Assembly (NCBI GenBank): GCA_032164245.1
Contig: JAVMKO010000003.1
Location: 42,844,890-42,908,889 of the forward strand
DNA length: 64,000 nt
From: Sternotherus odoratus
Taxonomy: Eukaryota > Chordata > Testudines > Kinosternidae
Direction of reading: 5' to 3'
Within the stretch, counting starts at the first letter, position 1; each line of letters begins with the position of its first letter. Position numbers and translations under genes: made by a program. Below the pieces are notes generated by a model. It made no database searches. It was not told the origin of the DNA and saw nothing but the letters and a program-made list of their open reading frames with translations. Positions 50,251-62,100 of this stretch are shown here, one piece after another.

Positions 50251-50831
50251 ATAGAGTCTTTATATTTGAGTGTTTTCCAAAGCAATGAAGGGTACAAACA
50301 CGACTGTTCTTGAATTCAGTCTCTATAATAAGCAGATTATGGCCATTTTATTATGTGGCATTGGCACCATTCTCATGGAAAGCTGCTTGCCAATCCATCA
50401 GCCTGAAGGATGAGTTCAGGAACGGGAGCTTTCTGCACAAGGAACTGGGCTCTGTCACAGAACAGCAATAATTAACATTGTGGTGGTGATTTTCTGGTGT
50501 GGTTTGCACTGATGTAAAATATAAGAATATAATGTCTCCATCTGAATAATTGTTTTTGTCTTGTAACATGCAGCTGAATTATAGTACAAGTGTCACTACA
50601 TTGAATGTTTTTATTGTTTCTTACAATAAAGTCATGTTTAAAGTTCTGTAAACATGAAATTAAGTATAGTTTTTAAAAGAGGAGTATAGCAAAATAATCT
50701 GATAATTGCCATGCTCATTTGAACTTTACCAGTAATGTCCAGATATGTTTAGGAACATATTGCATGAGACAGTATGTACCTTTGAGAAATGTCTACACAC
50801 AAGCTTTCATAAACCTTTATTCTGTCTTTAG
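50251..50831. other. Intron next to the linker exon
   Basis: No repeat is recognisable. The last 40 bases supply the splice acceptor region (AACCTTTATTCTGTCTTTAG). Confidence 0.6.
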
Positions 50832-50942
50832 AATTTGGAATGATGGGAGATCATACAATTAAAAGTCAGCGACCTCGATCTGTTCATGAGAAAAGGGTCC
50901 CTCAGGAACAAGCTGATGCTGCTAAATTTATGGCACAAACTG
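50832..50942 (+). CDS. ADGRB3: ADGRB3 (BAI3) internal exon: linker between CUB region and first thrombospondin repeat
   Basis: This 111-bp internal exon of adhesion G protein-coupled receptor B3 begins after a pyrimidine-rich acceptor ending TCTTTAG and ends at the donor G|GTAATA. Read with the last base of the upstream exon it starts GluPheGlyMetMetGly and ends AlaGlnThr plus the first base of Gly. That reading, including the basic stretch [12 protein letters not shown] and then [11 protein letters not shown], matches what I recall of vertebrate BAI3 just before its first thrombospondin repeat. No cysteines or hydrophobic segment are present, so it is an extracellular linker. It is phase 1 at both ends and a multiple of three, so skipping would keep the frame. 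The next exon, 5.56 kb downstream, continues the frame. ADGRB3 is a neuronal receptor for C1q-like proteins, acting in synapse formation and dendrite growth. The upstream CUB exon is not in this window. Confidence 0.93.
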
Positions 50943-53900
50943 GTAATACATTAGTTACATTTTTCTATTTACTGTTGTTAATTTTAGCAAAGCCACTGCA
51001 TGTTCCATAATCTTTTACTGCATACCTGTCAGTTTTCTGAGCTGATATTTTTGAACCATTTATTTATTTATTTTTTTCCACCAGTTAAAGTCCATAAATA
51101 AAGTAGCTGAGAGTTAGGTAGAACATATAAAAACATGCACTGTGAATGTGAATACTGAATGATTTAATATGTACATGAGTTTATTTAATAATTAAAGCAG
51201 GCTTACACATGGAGGACATAGTCCAGTTCAGAGATTAGCTGTAGTTTACCATGACCATATATCAACAGTTTTCAAAAAATATATTTTAAGGAAGTGCATT
51301 AGAATTTTAATATAAATAGAACAACTGAAATCTAATCTCTTCTTTGAGCATTTATCATATTAATTAATTATTAGAAGACTTTAATATGCATGTATTCAGC
51401 ACTTAGTGTCTTTGGCCCAACATAACACTCTGTTCTCTAGATTCCGGATTCCTAATTGCTAAATATATAAATAGGTATGAATTTGATGTGCAAATTATCT
51501 AACAGTTTTATGTCTAAGACACATTTTCCAAATTTATTTCAGCAACTGCACCTTCTTTGGATAAAGATACCAAAATATTACATGAAGAATCTACACCCAG
51601 CTCTTGTCTCTAAAAAGTCAGCATATACCAACAATTACCACATAATAGTATTTATGGATCCAATCCAGCTCCCTTTGAGGTCAAAAGAAAGGCTCCCATA
51701 GACTTTTGTAAAGGATGGATCAGGTCCTAAGATACTGAAGTCCTGTCCTGTTCTAACTATAGGGTAATAAGAGTGCATCTCAGATACCACTTTGTTGTAA
51801 CAGTTGGTATATGCTGACTCTTTAATGTGTCTACTTTTTGGCATTCTAATAAATTACTGCATCAGAAACGTTGTGACACATAAGCATTGTATGGATTTGA
51901 AATGATTTGCACTGTATTCCATAGCTACTAACCTAGAAGATTTCATCTTTCCTATATAATGCTTCAAGTTTAATATTCATTTTAGTAAATGAGCTATGAT
52001 TGCATTTAGTGAAGTTCCATGTTGACTTTGTTAGATATAAAGTGCTTTACACTTTTAACAGATTTTCAGAAGTCATATAGTAATGTAAACATAAATATAT
52101 AAAAATCTATAGTGATTGGTTTTATAAAGATTTTAGATGACAAAGGGTGCTGCCTTCCCACCCGTGCCTACGACTGTTTTTATGCATGAACCCACTCGAC
52201 AATACTGGAGGATGCCTGCAGTTATGTCAAACATAAATGGATGAATTTATCTCAGAAGTTCCTCAGTTACATATAGTTTTTGTTTAGGCACAACGGGAGG
52301 TTATTACTTACATATTCAGTTCAGACTGATGATGTCAGTTTCTCATTACTTAGACTAACCCTTCTGATTTAATGCTGTCTCTTGATTTCTTATAATTACC
52401 CTAAAAAATTCAGAATCTGTTTTAGCTTCTTATATAAACTAACCATAAATCTACTACTGAACAGTAACCATGCATCCATTTGCAGTGCATTTTCTATAGT
52501 TTTTAGAGAATTGCATTTCAAATGGATCGCCAGTACCATGTACTCTGGAAATATGGTGACAAAGAAGTGGGATATGGAAGTTCAGAATTATACAGGCTTA
52601 GTTTCCAAGCTCCTGTTTTAAAAGCACATGAGGTACATGTGCAGAACATACAAATTCACACACCTAATTCTAAGGACATATCTTTTGTATACTGTAGGGA
52701 ACTCATTTTAAATAATACGAATACTGTGTTCTTTTTTAGAACAGTGTTACTAATTTTCATCTTTTCATTTTGATTTTCCTTTGTAGTGATCATTTCATCT
52801 TTTCACTGTAATGTATTCATTTTCTTGTGATAAAACTAATGTGATATCGTCTTAAATGGAGCCACAGGGGTTTTCTAACATACTTCATAGATTTACTCAT
52901 ACACTAAGAAAACTAGTGGAGTTTTGAAAACGGAAATCATAGCGATTTCTTTCGGTTTATATCATTTATTTTCAATTTAGTCTGCTTAGTTTTTTATGTA
53001 ATAAAGAATAATTAAAAAGTAACTATAGTGAAACTGTAAGCATACCTTTTTCATGCAATGAAAGGGCACAGACACAGCAGAAGTACAAATTGCATTCTAG
53101 AAAATGCCTATTGTGCTGGAAAATTAGTTATGAGAAACATTCAATACTGTTTTGCAAAGACTGGAGCCAATTCCTTTGACACCAGTAGAGTTGGATCAGG
53201 CCTAATATGCAGTACTAAAAGAAAGTGTTTGTATGTGTATCTGAGTACAAGATAAAAAAAGCAGTGCAACAAAAAAAAATTCAAATAATTTAATAATTTA
53301 ATTATCCTATATTTATTATTTTTGTGTTCCTGAAATTATCCTTTCTTTAGCTGTTATGGGATTTAGAATATATAAATGCAGGTAAGTGTTTCACAGATCA
53401 ATGAGACATTCTAGACAGAATTTTCTCCTGCAGGTCTAGCAGGAAAAGGAAAAAGGAAAAAGAAGGATTGTTAGTTTGTTACCACTTAATTTGAGACAAT
53501 ACGTTTAACATGGTAGGTATAAAGTAACTAACAGCTAAAAAGTATAGTCCTTTTTTGTAAAATTCAGAAGGAAAACGGGGGGAAAAACAGCAAATGCAAT
53601 CTGGGATTAGGCAGATAATCAAAACCTAGGCTTAATCTAGAAAAAAATTAGTCCATATTTTTCTAGTAATTACATAATGTGTCTTCCCCCTCTGAAAAAT
53701 GTTATCAAATAAATCATGCTTATTTGAGCAAGGATTAGTAAAAAGTAATATGATTGTGCAAAAGGAATGGAATATTTTGTGTGAAAAATCTGTTCTTTAT
53801 GTTGCCTAATCTCACAAAAATTGCCATTCCTTGTGCATGACATGTCATGTTACTTCTTACGGCTTCAATCCAAGAAGCACGTAAGCACGTGCTAAACTCT

Positions 53901-56504
53901 GAACATCTAAGTAGTGCCACTGCCTTCAAAGGGACTATTCACATGCTTAAAATTCATGCTTAAGTGTTTTCTAGATTGGGGCCAAGATATACTGTTGTGT
54001 GGTACATAGATTCTTCAAGGCTTTCAGTAAAGTTTTCATCTTAAAACTCACTAAATACAATCACATTCCTTAATATTAAGCTACTACTTTTGTCCATTAC
54101 TTTGTGAAGGTTAAAAACAACTTTTTCCAGTATAAGTTATCCAATAGTTTTAATTTTTTAATACTGCATTCTGCATTTTAATAGCAGTGCACTGTCACCA
54201 GGTCTGTGTGGGATAATGGGTAATTTGCATTCAGTATGTAAGACTGTTTTACATAATGAGGAACAAATTGAGAAGCATTGCTTTGACTTTTTGTGCTGTT
54301 TGACCTTTCATCTAAACCACTTTTACAAAGACAAAGTCAAGTGTCAAAGCTGTAGGAAAAGAAAGAACTAAAATGAAGGATTTGCCTGGAATACAAGTGC
54401 AGATGCTACTACAATAAGTCCTTTTACTACATTCTTCACTGGGACTATAGTGTATATTGTCTAATACTAACTATTATAGTTACTGGTTGCCTATAGAATA
54501 GTCATACCTACTACATTACTTCCTCTGATCTTAACGCAAGTCATGTAACAGCCTAATCAAATTAATAAATGGCACACAAGAGAGATTATTAAACAATAAA
54601 CATGCTTAATTTTCTACTTGATCCTTGCAACAAATGAGTGTAATGCTTGCAAGATTCAAATTTTGTGAGCTTTCACACCTTAATAAACCTTAAGCTATTG
54701 TCATTGTTCATAGAAGTTTTTGCAGTGTATACAATTTATGAAAGGCTAGAGGATTTGTATGTTTTAATTATAAAGTGATCTGGCTTGATACTAAATAAGT
54801 GGCACATTGTGCTGTGCTGGGTTTCTGGGAGGCTTTGAATATCCTGAGGATTCTTGTTTAATGGAGTAGTGGAGACAAGATATGCGGCAAAAGTTATGGC
54901 TTGGTTTTTGGAGAGAAAGGGACAGGCCAGATGCCCTCCTACAGGAGCTTTGTTTCTGGACAAATCACTATAAGACATTTACAATACTTGAGGAAGACAC
55001 TACTTGAGTCTTCCAGGCTGCAGTTTTCGTGATTGTTGCTGTAGGCAAAAGAATAGATAAAGATACAGGGATACAAACAAGATTTTTAATTTTTAATAAT
55101 TACTTCAAGATAAAAGTACATGGAATGACATTGATTTTTAACTATAAGTTCCAGTTTGTTTCAGAAGGGACTTAGGTTTAAAATCAATGGTAAGGTCCAT
55201 GGCATTGTATTTTACAATGACTGTAATAAAGTTAGGTGAATACGATTCCATGTTTACTTACAGAGATTGTTCAATGAATTTGCTTCAGCCAGGTTCATAC
55301 CCTTTCTGTATTTTCCTAGCATGAATGCCTTCAGATAAAGAATTTCAGAGACACAAGTGAAAATGAATTTTAAATGCCCTTGCCCAAGTAGTCATACCAG
55401 AATGCATGTGCTTAATCAGATCAGGGAACAGAAGTACAGTAATACCATGTTGTAGATTTCATCACTAACAACAAACTGACTCAGCTTGAATAGGAAATAT
55501 TCACAAATCAGACCTGATTTTGTCACCAATGCTCATATTGAGTAGTACCTTGTGCTAAGTAATCCTATTCATTTCAGTATGATTGCTCAAAGACTAAGGT
55601 AGTACACATTATGAGTAAGAGTGGGAGAATCTTGCTTTTGGTGATAATCCATAGAATAAAAAAAATGTCAGATATTTTTAAATAACAAATACATTTGAAG
55701 ATTTTGCAATCTCCTTACACATATTCTGTGAGCAGAAATAGCAGCTATATTTGTTGGCTAAGTTATTCACTGTAAATTATTTGTTCTATTAAGTTATGCC
55801 TACATAATTCCATTGAAAATAGCAGTAATTACTATATGTGGTAACAGTTTTTAGAGCAGCAAACAGTTTAGGTCATCCCCATACGAAAAGTTAGTAATGA
55901 AGCACTATGATGAAATGTTAAATCAAAGTTCTTAGCCCACCATCCAGCTTAATAGTCTGTGTAGCTACAGTAAAGTGCTGCAAGATTCTTTTTTGTTTAT
56001 GGGTAAAATCAGAAGGTCAGGAATCTTCTCTCAAATGCTGCTCTCACCCAAAGGGAATTCAATACTTTTTGTTTTGTTTTGTTTTGTTTTTAAAATTTGA
56101 CTCTGCTGTCATCATTCCTTAAACTATCATCTGGCCTTCATTTTGGAGTGATAGATACAATCCGTCAAAAATAAATCATTTTTAACTATGAAAAACAAGA
56201 CATTTCTATTGTTTTATGGTGCCAAGGGCAATGTTGTTTCTGGAATGTTGAAAGACAGTAGCTCTAAGGAAGCTGTAAATGATGCCAAGTGGACAAATTG
56301 GTTATTCTCCAGCTTTTAAGTGTTTGTTCTTTATTCATTGAAAATTTTTCAAAGGTGCTTCCTTTCCATTAACGTTTATGTTTATTTTAGTTTGGTTTCT
56401 TTGTCTTTAAATTATACCTGCATGCCATAATAAACTTTGGGAAACAAAAAATCTTTATTAATACTCATGACAGTATTCATGTTTGTTTGTTGTCTTGAAT
56501 ACAG
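50943..56504 (+). other. ADGRB3: ADGRB3 intron between linker exon and TSR1 exon
   Basis: This 5562-bp intron has GT (GTAATA) and AG (TACAG) ends and is phase 1. It is AT-rich and almost free of recognisable transposons. It holds an inverted-repeat unit at 51611-51826 and a short TTTTG repeat near 56069-56092. I see nothing coding in it. Confidence 0.88.
51611..51826. repeat. Inverted-repeat unit, possible small MITE
   Basis: AGTCAGCATATACCAAC (51616-51632) is exactly complementary to GTTGGTATATGCTGACT (51803-51819). The match extends imperfectly to about 30 bp on each side. The 170-bp interior contains a CTCCCATAGACTTTTG word. The family is unknown to me. Confidence 0.75.
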
Positions 56505-56666
56505 GTGAAACTGGTGTTGAAGAGTGGGCCCAATGGAGCACATGTTCAGTTACTTGTGGTCAAGGGTCGCAGGTGCGAACCAGAACTTGTGTATCACCTT
56601 ACGGGACACACTGCAGCGGCCCTTTAAGAGAATCAAGGGTTTGCAATAACACTGCCCTCTGTCCAG
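56505..56666 (+). CDS. ADGRB3: ADGRB3 (BAI3) internal exon: first thrombospondin type 1 repeat
   Basis: This 162-bp exon runs from the acceptor GAATACAG to the donor CCAG|GTAGTG and encodes one whole thrombospondin type 1 repeat. Its first two bases complete the Gly codon split by the preceding intron. Visible family features are the WAQW motif (W-x-x-W, a C-mannosylation context), CSVTCG (the CxxS/TCG O-fucosylation context), the arginine strand VRTRTC, and six cysteines as expected for three disulfides. There is also an NNT N-glycosylation sequon near the end. The order and residues match BAI3 TSR1 as I recall it; human BAI3 differs by a few residues at the start. The exon is phase 1-1 and codes exactly one module, as is usual for shuffled extracellular domains. 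The repeats lie on the extracellular side and take part in ligand binding in BAI receptors. Reading past the donor runs to a stop about 145 bases later, so this is not a terminal exon. The next TSR exon lies beyond the window. Confidence 0.96.
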
Positions 56667-58754
56667 GTAGTGTTAGCAGCCAATCAATAAAATTGTGGAT
56701 GTTATTGAACTGTATAATGCTAAGAATTTCAAACTATACCTTTTTCTTTAAACATGAATTGCATAGAAGCACTTTAATTAGAATGGAAATTGTACTTCTT
56801 ATTTATCTGTGAACTTTTATTTTGTAAGTGATTATTTCCTGTTTCAGAGTAGCCAAGGAACTGAAGAATACTTTTTCCTTCAGTTCGAGATCTTTTTTAA
56901 AAAAATCCTTGTATCATTTTTTTTTGCATGTACGGTTTCTCTACTCTAGATAAAGGAGTATGGGGAGGTGGGGATGGAAGGCACAATACAGATTGCACTT
57001 TTAGGGGATGAAATCCTGATCACTAAGTAGATGTAAAAACTCCATTGATCAGCACTGAAATTAACCTATTATCAGACACTGCATATGTTTAGCCATTTAG
57101 TTTGTTATGACCTGAATTTAAAAAACATTCATGAGATCATGGGAATGCCCCTTGTGGAATTTCCTCTACATTCCTTTGTCAGGGAGGGGTAAGATTTGCC
57201 CATCACAGGAAAAAAAAACCCAAATCTGGCCAGCAATCCCCCTGACTCCATGAGCATACAACAGCAGGCACATGGCCATCTGGATAGAAGCCCTATACTA
57301 CCACAACAATTCTGGACTCACGCTCTTTTGGCTGTCATTGCCTTTAGGGTCTGTCTTATAAGGGGTGGGATGCAGCAGAAAAAGAATAGAACTATAGATT
57401 GGACATTACTTTTTTCTATGAAATCTCTGCAGTCGAAGATTTATGTTCTTCCCTCCAGGTACTTGCATTCCCTAACCGTCCGACAACACAGGAGCCTAGG
57501 ACTATAAAGAGCTATCAACAGGTTATGAGGAAAGGCAATCGATTCTTCCCTTCCAAATAGGGAGGTGGGAGCAATCCAGGCACAGAGCATAGTGGGGCCC
57601 TACATAACTGGATGATGATTTGTTGACTCAGTCTCCTACAGTTCTCTTGTGATAAAGACTTGCAGTTTCACTGCGGTAGAGGGGACATGCCAATGATGGT
57701 TATTCCTATACACTTTGTATATCAATTTCTAAAATGTTTTGGGAACTGTTGAGATGAAAGGCATTATAAAAGCACAAAAAAGCTTAACCAGTAAACAACT
57801 ACTTTAGTGAGAATTATTGTCAACCTTTGATAATTTTACACTCCGTTCTAGATAGAAAATTCCATATCAATTGCCTAATATTTGATGTAGGAACCCCAGA
57901 GCAAGAATGGAATGGACCATTTTAAATGTGTCCATACAAGAATAACCATTATTTCCAGGAGAGATTAGGATAGCTCATTAAAAGCAATGGGTAGTATACA
58001 TCTCTTGATTTAAAAATAGCAAAATATGAAGGAAATAATAGCAAACTAAAAAAAACAAAACAATCATAAGTCTACTTAAAGAACCCCTTTTGAACTGTGT
58101 GCACTATAAGCATTCAGGCACATAGCCCAGAGCTCAGATTTCTGCCCACTATCATGGTCCTTCCACCCCTACCTGAAAACTAATGAGTAACCCCTCTTCA
58201 GCTGTTCTCTTGTTTTCTAACATAAGTTTATATGTAGTCTCTATTCTGAAGAGTTAAAACCTTTCTCTTTCAAAACCAAACCAAACAACCCACCATTATT
58301 ACCATGTGATGTAAAAGTCAAGTCATTTAAGAATTCTTTTTGTGCACTTGGATGATAAAGAATGTGATTTTAACATACTGTAAGAAGATACATACACAAC
58401 ATGACCACCTAATTCCTTGACAACATTTTCCAGAGTAACCAAGGCTTCACAGCTCTTGCCTAGGAATATGAACTCCCACCCTAGATATAGCTTTATTATT
58501 AGGACTTCTTATATTCAGATACCGGTGATGAATAATGGTTCCCAGCTGTCACTGGCTATCCTGTGTAGAGATAAGATGGGAAATGGTTTTAACATTGCTC
58601 AAAAATTTTGAATTGGAAAAAAATTTCCTCTCTCATATTGGGATTAAAAGCCAAAAATCTCAAAAAATATTACCGAACTAAAAAAAATTCTTGTTTCACA
58701 TTGGTCAAAATATTGCAGTTCAATTTTGACCTCTCGTCCCCCTTTATTTGGAAT

Positions 58755-59133
58755 TGTAACAGGGTCTTCCTGCTTCCTCCCCTCCTCCAGGCTTCTCCCT
58801 GGTCCAATAAAGCTCCAGGAGACTTTAATTGTGCAGCACCCATGTCTTTATTATTTCCAGAGTTGTCCCACCACCAGTGCTCAGCTATTTACAGGTTCAT
58901 CAGCCTGTGGGCTCCTTCTAGCCACAAAGTCAGGCCCCAGTCAGCAGACAAACTTCCCCTGACCATTCCCCCTGTCTTCTGGCCTCCTCCCAGCCTTTAT
59001 AGTTCTCAGGCCAGCAGGTGCAGCCAATCCTTAGGCCAGGCATCAGGCTTTTCCAGCCCCAATCCATTTCCCCTGATTGGGGCTGGCTGAGCAGGGACTA
59101 ATTAGGTGCCTTTTGCACCAGCACCCTGCTACA
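58755..59133 (-). mobile_element. Solo LTR, minus strand
   Basis: On the minus strand it begins TGTAGCAGGGTGCTGG and ends GGAAGACCCTGTTACA. A TATA box (CTATAAAGG, + 58996-59003) and AATAAA (+ 58847-58852) are in the correct order. The flanking 5-mers GGAAT and GGAAC differ at one base, consistent with an aged 5-bp target duplication. No internal genes flank it. Layout and several words resemble the LTR at 16967. Confidence 0.82.
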
Positions 59134-59139
59134 GGAACC

Positions 59140-62100
59140 TTTTTTCAACTAATTCACTTAAATTTCTTATAGGAGTAATCCTGCAAACATGGTGAAAGTG
59201 CTGCACCTATAGGTCCACTGACTACAATGACACTCTACATAGCTATCAGAGTCCAGCTGAAAACATCAGTTTGCAGGATTAGAGCCATAAACCTTTACTT
59301 TTCCTAAACATGACTCTTGAAAGGCCCAGATAGCAATACAATTATTAGCATGTTTAAACACCCACTGTCCTAAATATCGTCCCTGTTTCAGGGTTATCCC
59401 TGATTAAAGCAAGGCAAAACAGTTTGTTGGCCAGAAAAAGAGAGGGGGACAGGGAAACAAAACCAAAATACCAACTTGTATATTCAGGTACTGACTTGTG
59501 TTTCCTGTTCCACTCACCTCTGCCATCCATTCTAATCAGTTAGATACTATACTATAATTTAGATACTATAATTTAGAATAAGCTTTTGCATCCCAATAAA
59601 TACTAGTGGGATAGCTAACTAACAGCTCCCATGCCTCATGTTCACTCTGATCACAACAAACATACAAAACATTAACAATACTGTCTTCTGGCTGTGTAAT
59701 CTCCTGAGGAATGCTCATTGCACAATGCAATCCATCAAAAAAGGCCAGTTTTGAGTGATGTAACAATGTTTCCTCATAAGAAATGTTGTTCCCCAAGAAA
59801 TAAAAGAGTAATAAACAGTGAGGATCAGGGATGTGCCCCAAGCCCCAATCCATGAGATCCAGTGCATGGACTCTTCTTCTCCCTCTTAGACTTTGAAATG
59901 GATAATATAGAAAACAACTCATCTCCTGATCAAGGATGACAGTGCATTTTCACTCACCATCTCTTTATATCCCCCAAATCCTTCTCCCTGATATCAATAA
60001 AGTACATTTACAACTACAGTAGTGCTACTATCTTTGGGAGAACTTCAAGAGTGATACACACTTTCCCCACTATTACTAGGTGGTGAGCTGGGAACACTTG
60101 GGAACACTTTTCTGGGAACACTTGGGAATAGCAGTACTCCAGAGAGTGTAGGCAGGGGACTGGACTCCATGACCTTTCAAGGTCTTTCCAGTTCTATGAG
60201 ATAGTTATATCCTAAAATAATGAAATACTTTGCACATGTAGAACTGCACTTAGACCACTCAGCTATCACCACAACACTCTCTGCTGCTCCCACTTATTGC
60301 ACAGTATTTCCCTCTACTCCCCTGTGCCATACACATTTATTCACATTGCTGAGGGCATGCATATTTTGCTATATCATGCATCTCCACAAGAACACTATCT
60401 CCACAGAGCAGAGTTAAGCACTATCACTTTACTTTTCTGGAAAGTTATCATTTTTAACCCGAAGGATCAAGCCTTCACTTGGGAGGAAGATAAAACCCAA
60501 GATGCAGAAAGACAAAAAGCTGTCTAGGGAGAGTAGAAATTAGAGTATGTCCAGTGAGCAATAGGAAAAGTCTGCAGATAAGGAGTGTGGGTTGCCAAAT
60601 TGGTGGATTACCTGAAGCCAAAATCAAGATTTTCAAAACTGAATATGGATGTTGGGTGTACAACTTGTCACCTTAAAGGGGCTTGATTTTGAGAAGGTGA
60701 GTGCTAAGCACTGTCTGAAAATCATGTCTCTTTGGCATGTCTAAAGTCACTTTTGAAAATGTTGTTCCAAAATCTAATTTCAGCCAGAGCATTCTTATTA
60801 TATGAAGTTGTTAAACTGCGTGTCACTGAACATCATTGGCCAAATTATTTTTTCTTCTTTTAACACAGAGTAAATTAAAGTATCTTAAAATCCAACAAAA
60901 ACTACCAAAATCTCTTGGAAGGAAGGTAGCTAAGGTAATCTAATGCTCCCCCTCCCCCCTCCAACCTTGCAGAAGTCACTTAGGGTGAACACTGTGGGTT
61001 TGCACTTCAGCATATTTAAGCCAGCGGATGGTGGGACTAGAGAATAGCCACTCTGCATGAAATATTTTCTCAGCCAACCTGTGGGGAAATAAGCACATAA
61101 ATCAACATTGACCCTATCAACAATTAGTTTTTGTGAGTTTCTGACTGATGTTGTATAACCTCCATCAAAGTGAGAATAAGGGAAGTCATTGGCAGCCTGG
61201 TTTTATGAAACAGCTTTAATAACTTTCATAAAATAATAATATTTGATATTTAAGTTTAATAAGAACTACTATGAAATATTCCCCAAATATTCCCAGGAGT
61301 TTTATTCCCCTCAATAATTAATAAAAGCAATGATGCAGACTAGCTTTGCTACCGGTGTTTTTAACAGAAATGTTTGCAATAATTTGAACATCTTTTTTGA
61401 TCCCGGATAATGAATTTCACAACTGCAGCTGTATTACAGAATACATTAACTTCTCTCTGGGACAGATCCCCAGCTGGTATAAACTGACATGGCTCATCTG
61501 GCCCTTAAGCTTTCAGCACATTTTAGCTGGGGTACTTTGCACTTTGTTAATGATGTTAAGCAAAGGAAAATGTGTGTTGTTGCTGTGGGCCGTTTCCCCT
61601 AACTTCACTAATTACCTTCTAGTTAAATTTACATATGTCATCTGCATACAAGAAAAGACACTGTGAACTGTTGGGTTGTATTTTGGAAAGGGGTTGCATA
61701 CTAAATAAAGAAGATTATAGGGAGACCAAATAAAGAAGATTATAGGAATGGAAGACTTGCTTTTGAACCCACAGCTTCTTTAATATAGGAGAGGGACCTA
61801 AACCAGAACAGAGAAAAGGTTGGTTTAGTTTTGAACCGTGAGATCCAAATTCAGCTACGGTTCTGGCTCTTTCTCAGACTCTAAACCATAAGGAAACTAT
61901 TTTAAAGTTATGGCTGGTTGCAGTCAACATTTTGCAAGAACAGTCTTGTATGTTTTTCGGCTCAAGATGCTTGTGGAATACCTTTGAAGAACAGCTCATG
62001 AGAATTCTGCAGTTTTGAAACAAAATCTTATGGGGACAATTTACAATACTCTGACATTGTCAGATCTAAGACTATCAAGACTAAGCACTACCCCTAACTC

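Larger units (their letters stand above)
1..50831 (+). other. ADGRB3: ADGRB3 intron, 3' part (upstream of the linker exon)
   Basis: At least 50.8 kb of AT-rich sequence precedes the linker exon. I see no further host exon in it, although the large exon for signal peptide and CUB domain must lie upstream. Long introns are known for mammalian ADGRB3. The content is unique sequence plus the repeats listed separately. Open frames here are short and either lie in repeats or have no recognisable homology. An unannotated nested gene or non-coding exon cannot be excluded from sequence alone. Confidence 0.8.

Noticed and set aside
56667..56812. Intron read-through after TSR1 as an alternative terminal exon
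   Set aside because: The donor site is good and the extension is hydrophobic and unlike any BAI3 sequence; no poly(A) evidence was seen.
58608..59090. 160-codon open frame
   Set aside because: Most of it lies antisense to a solo LTR; no retroviral or host domain is present.
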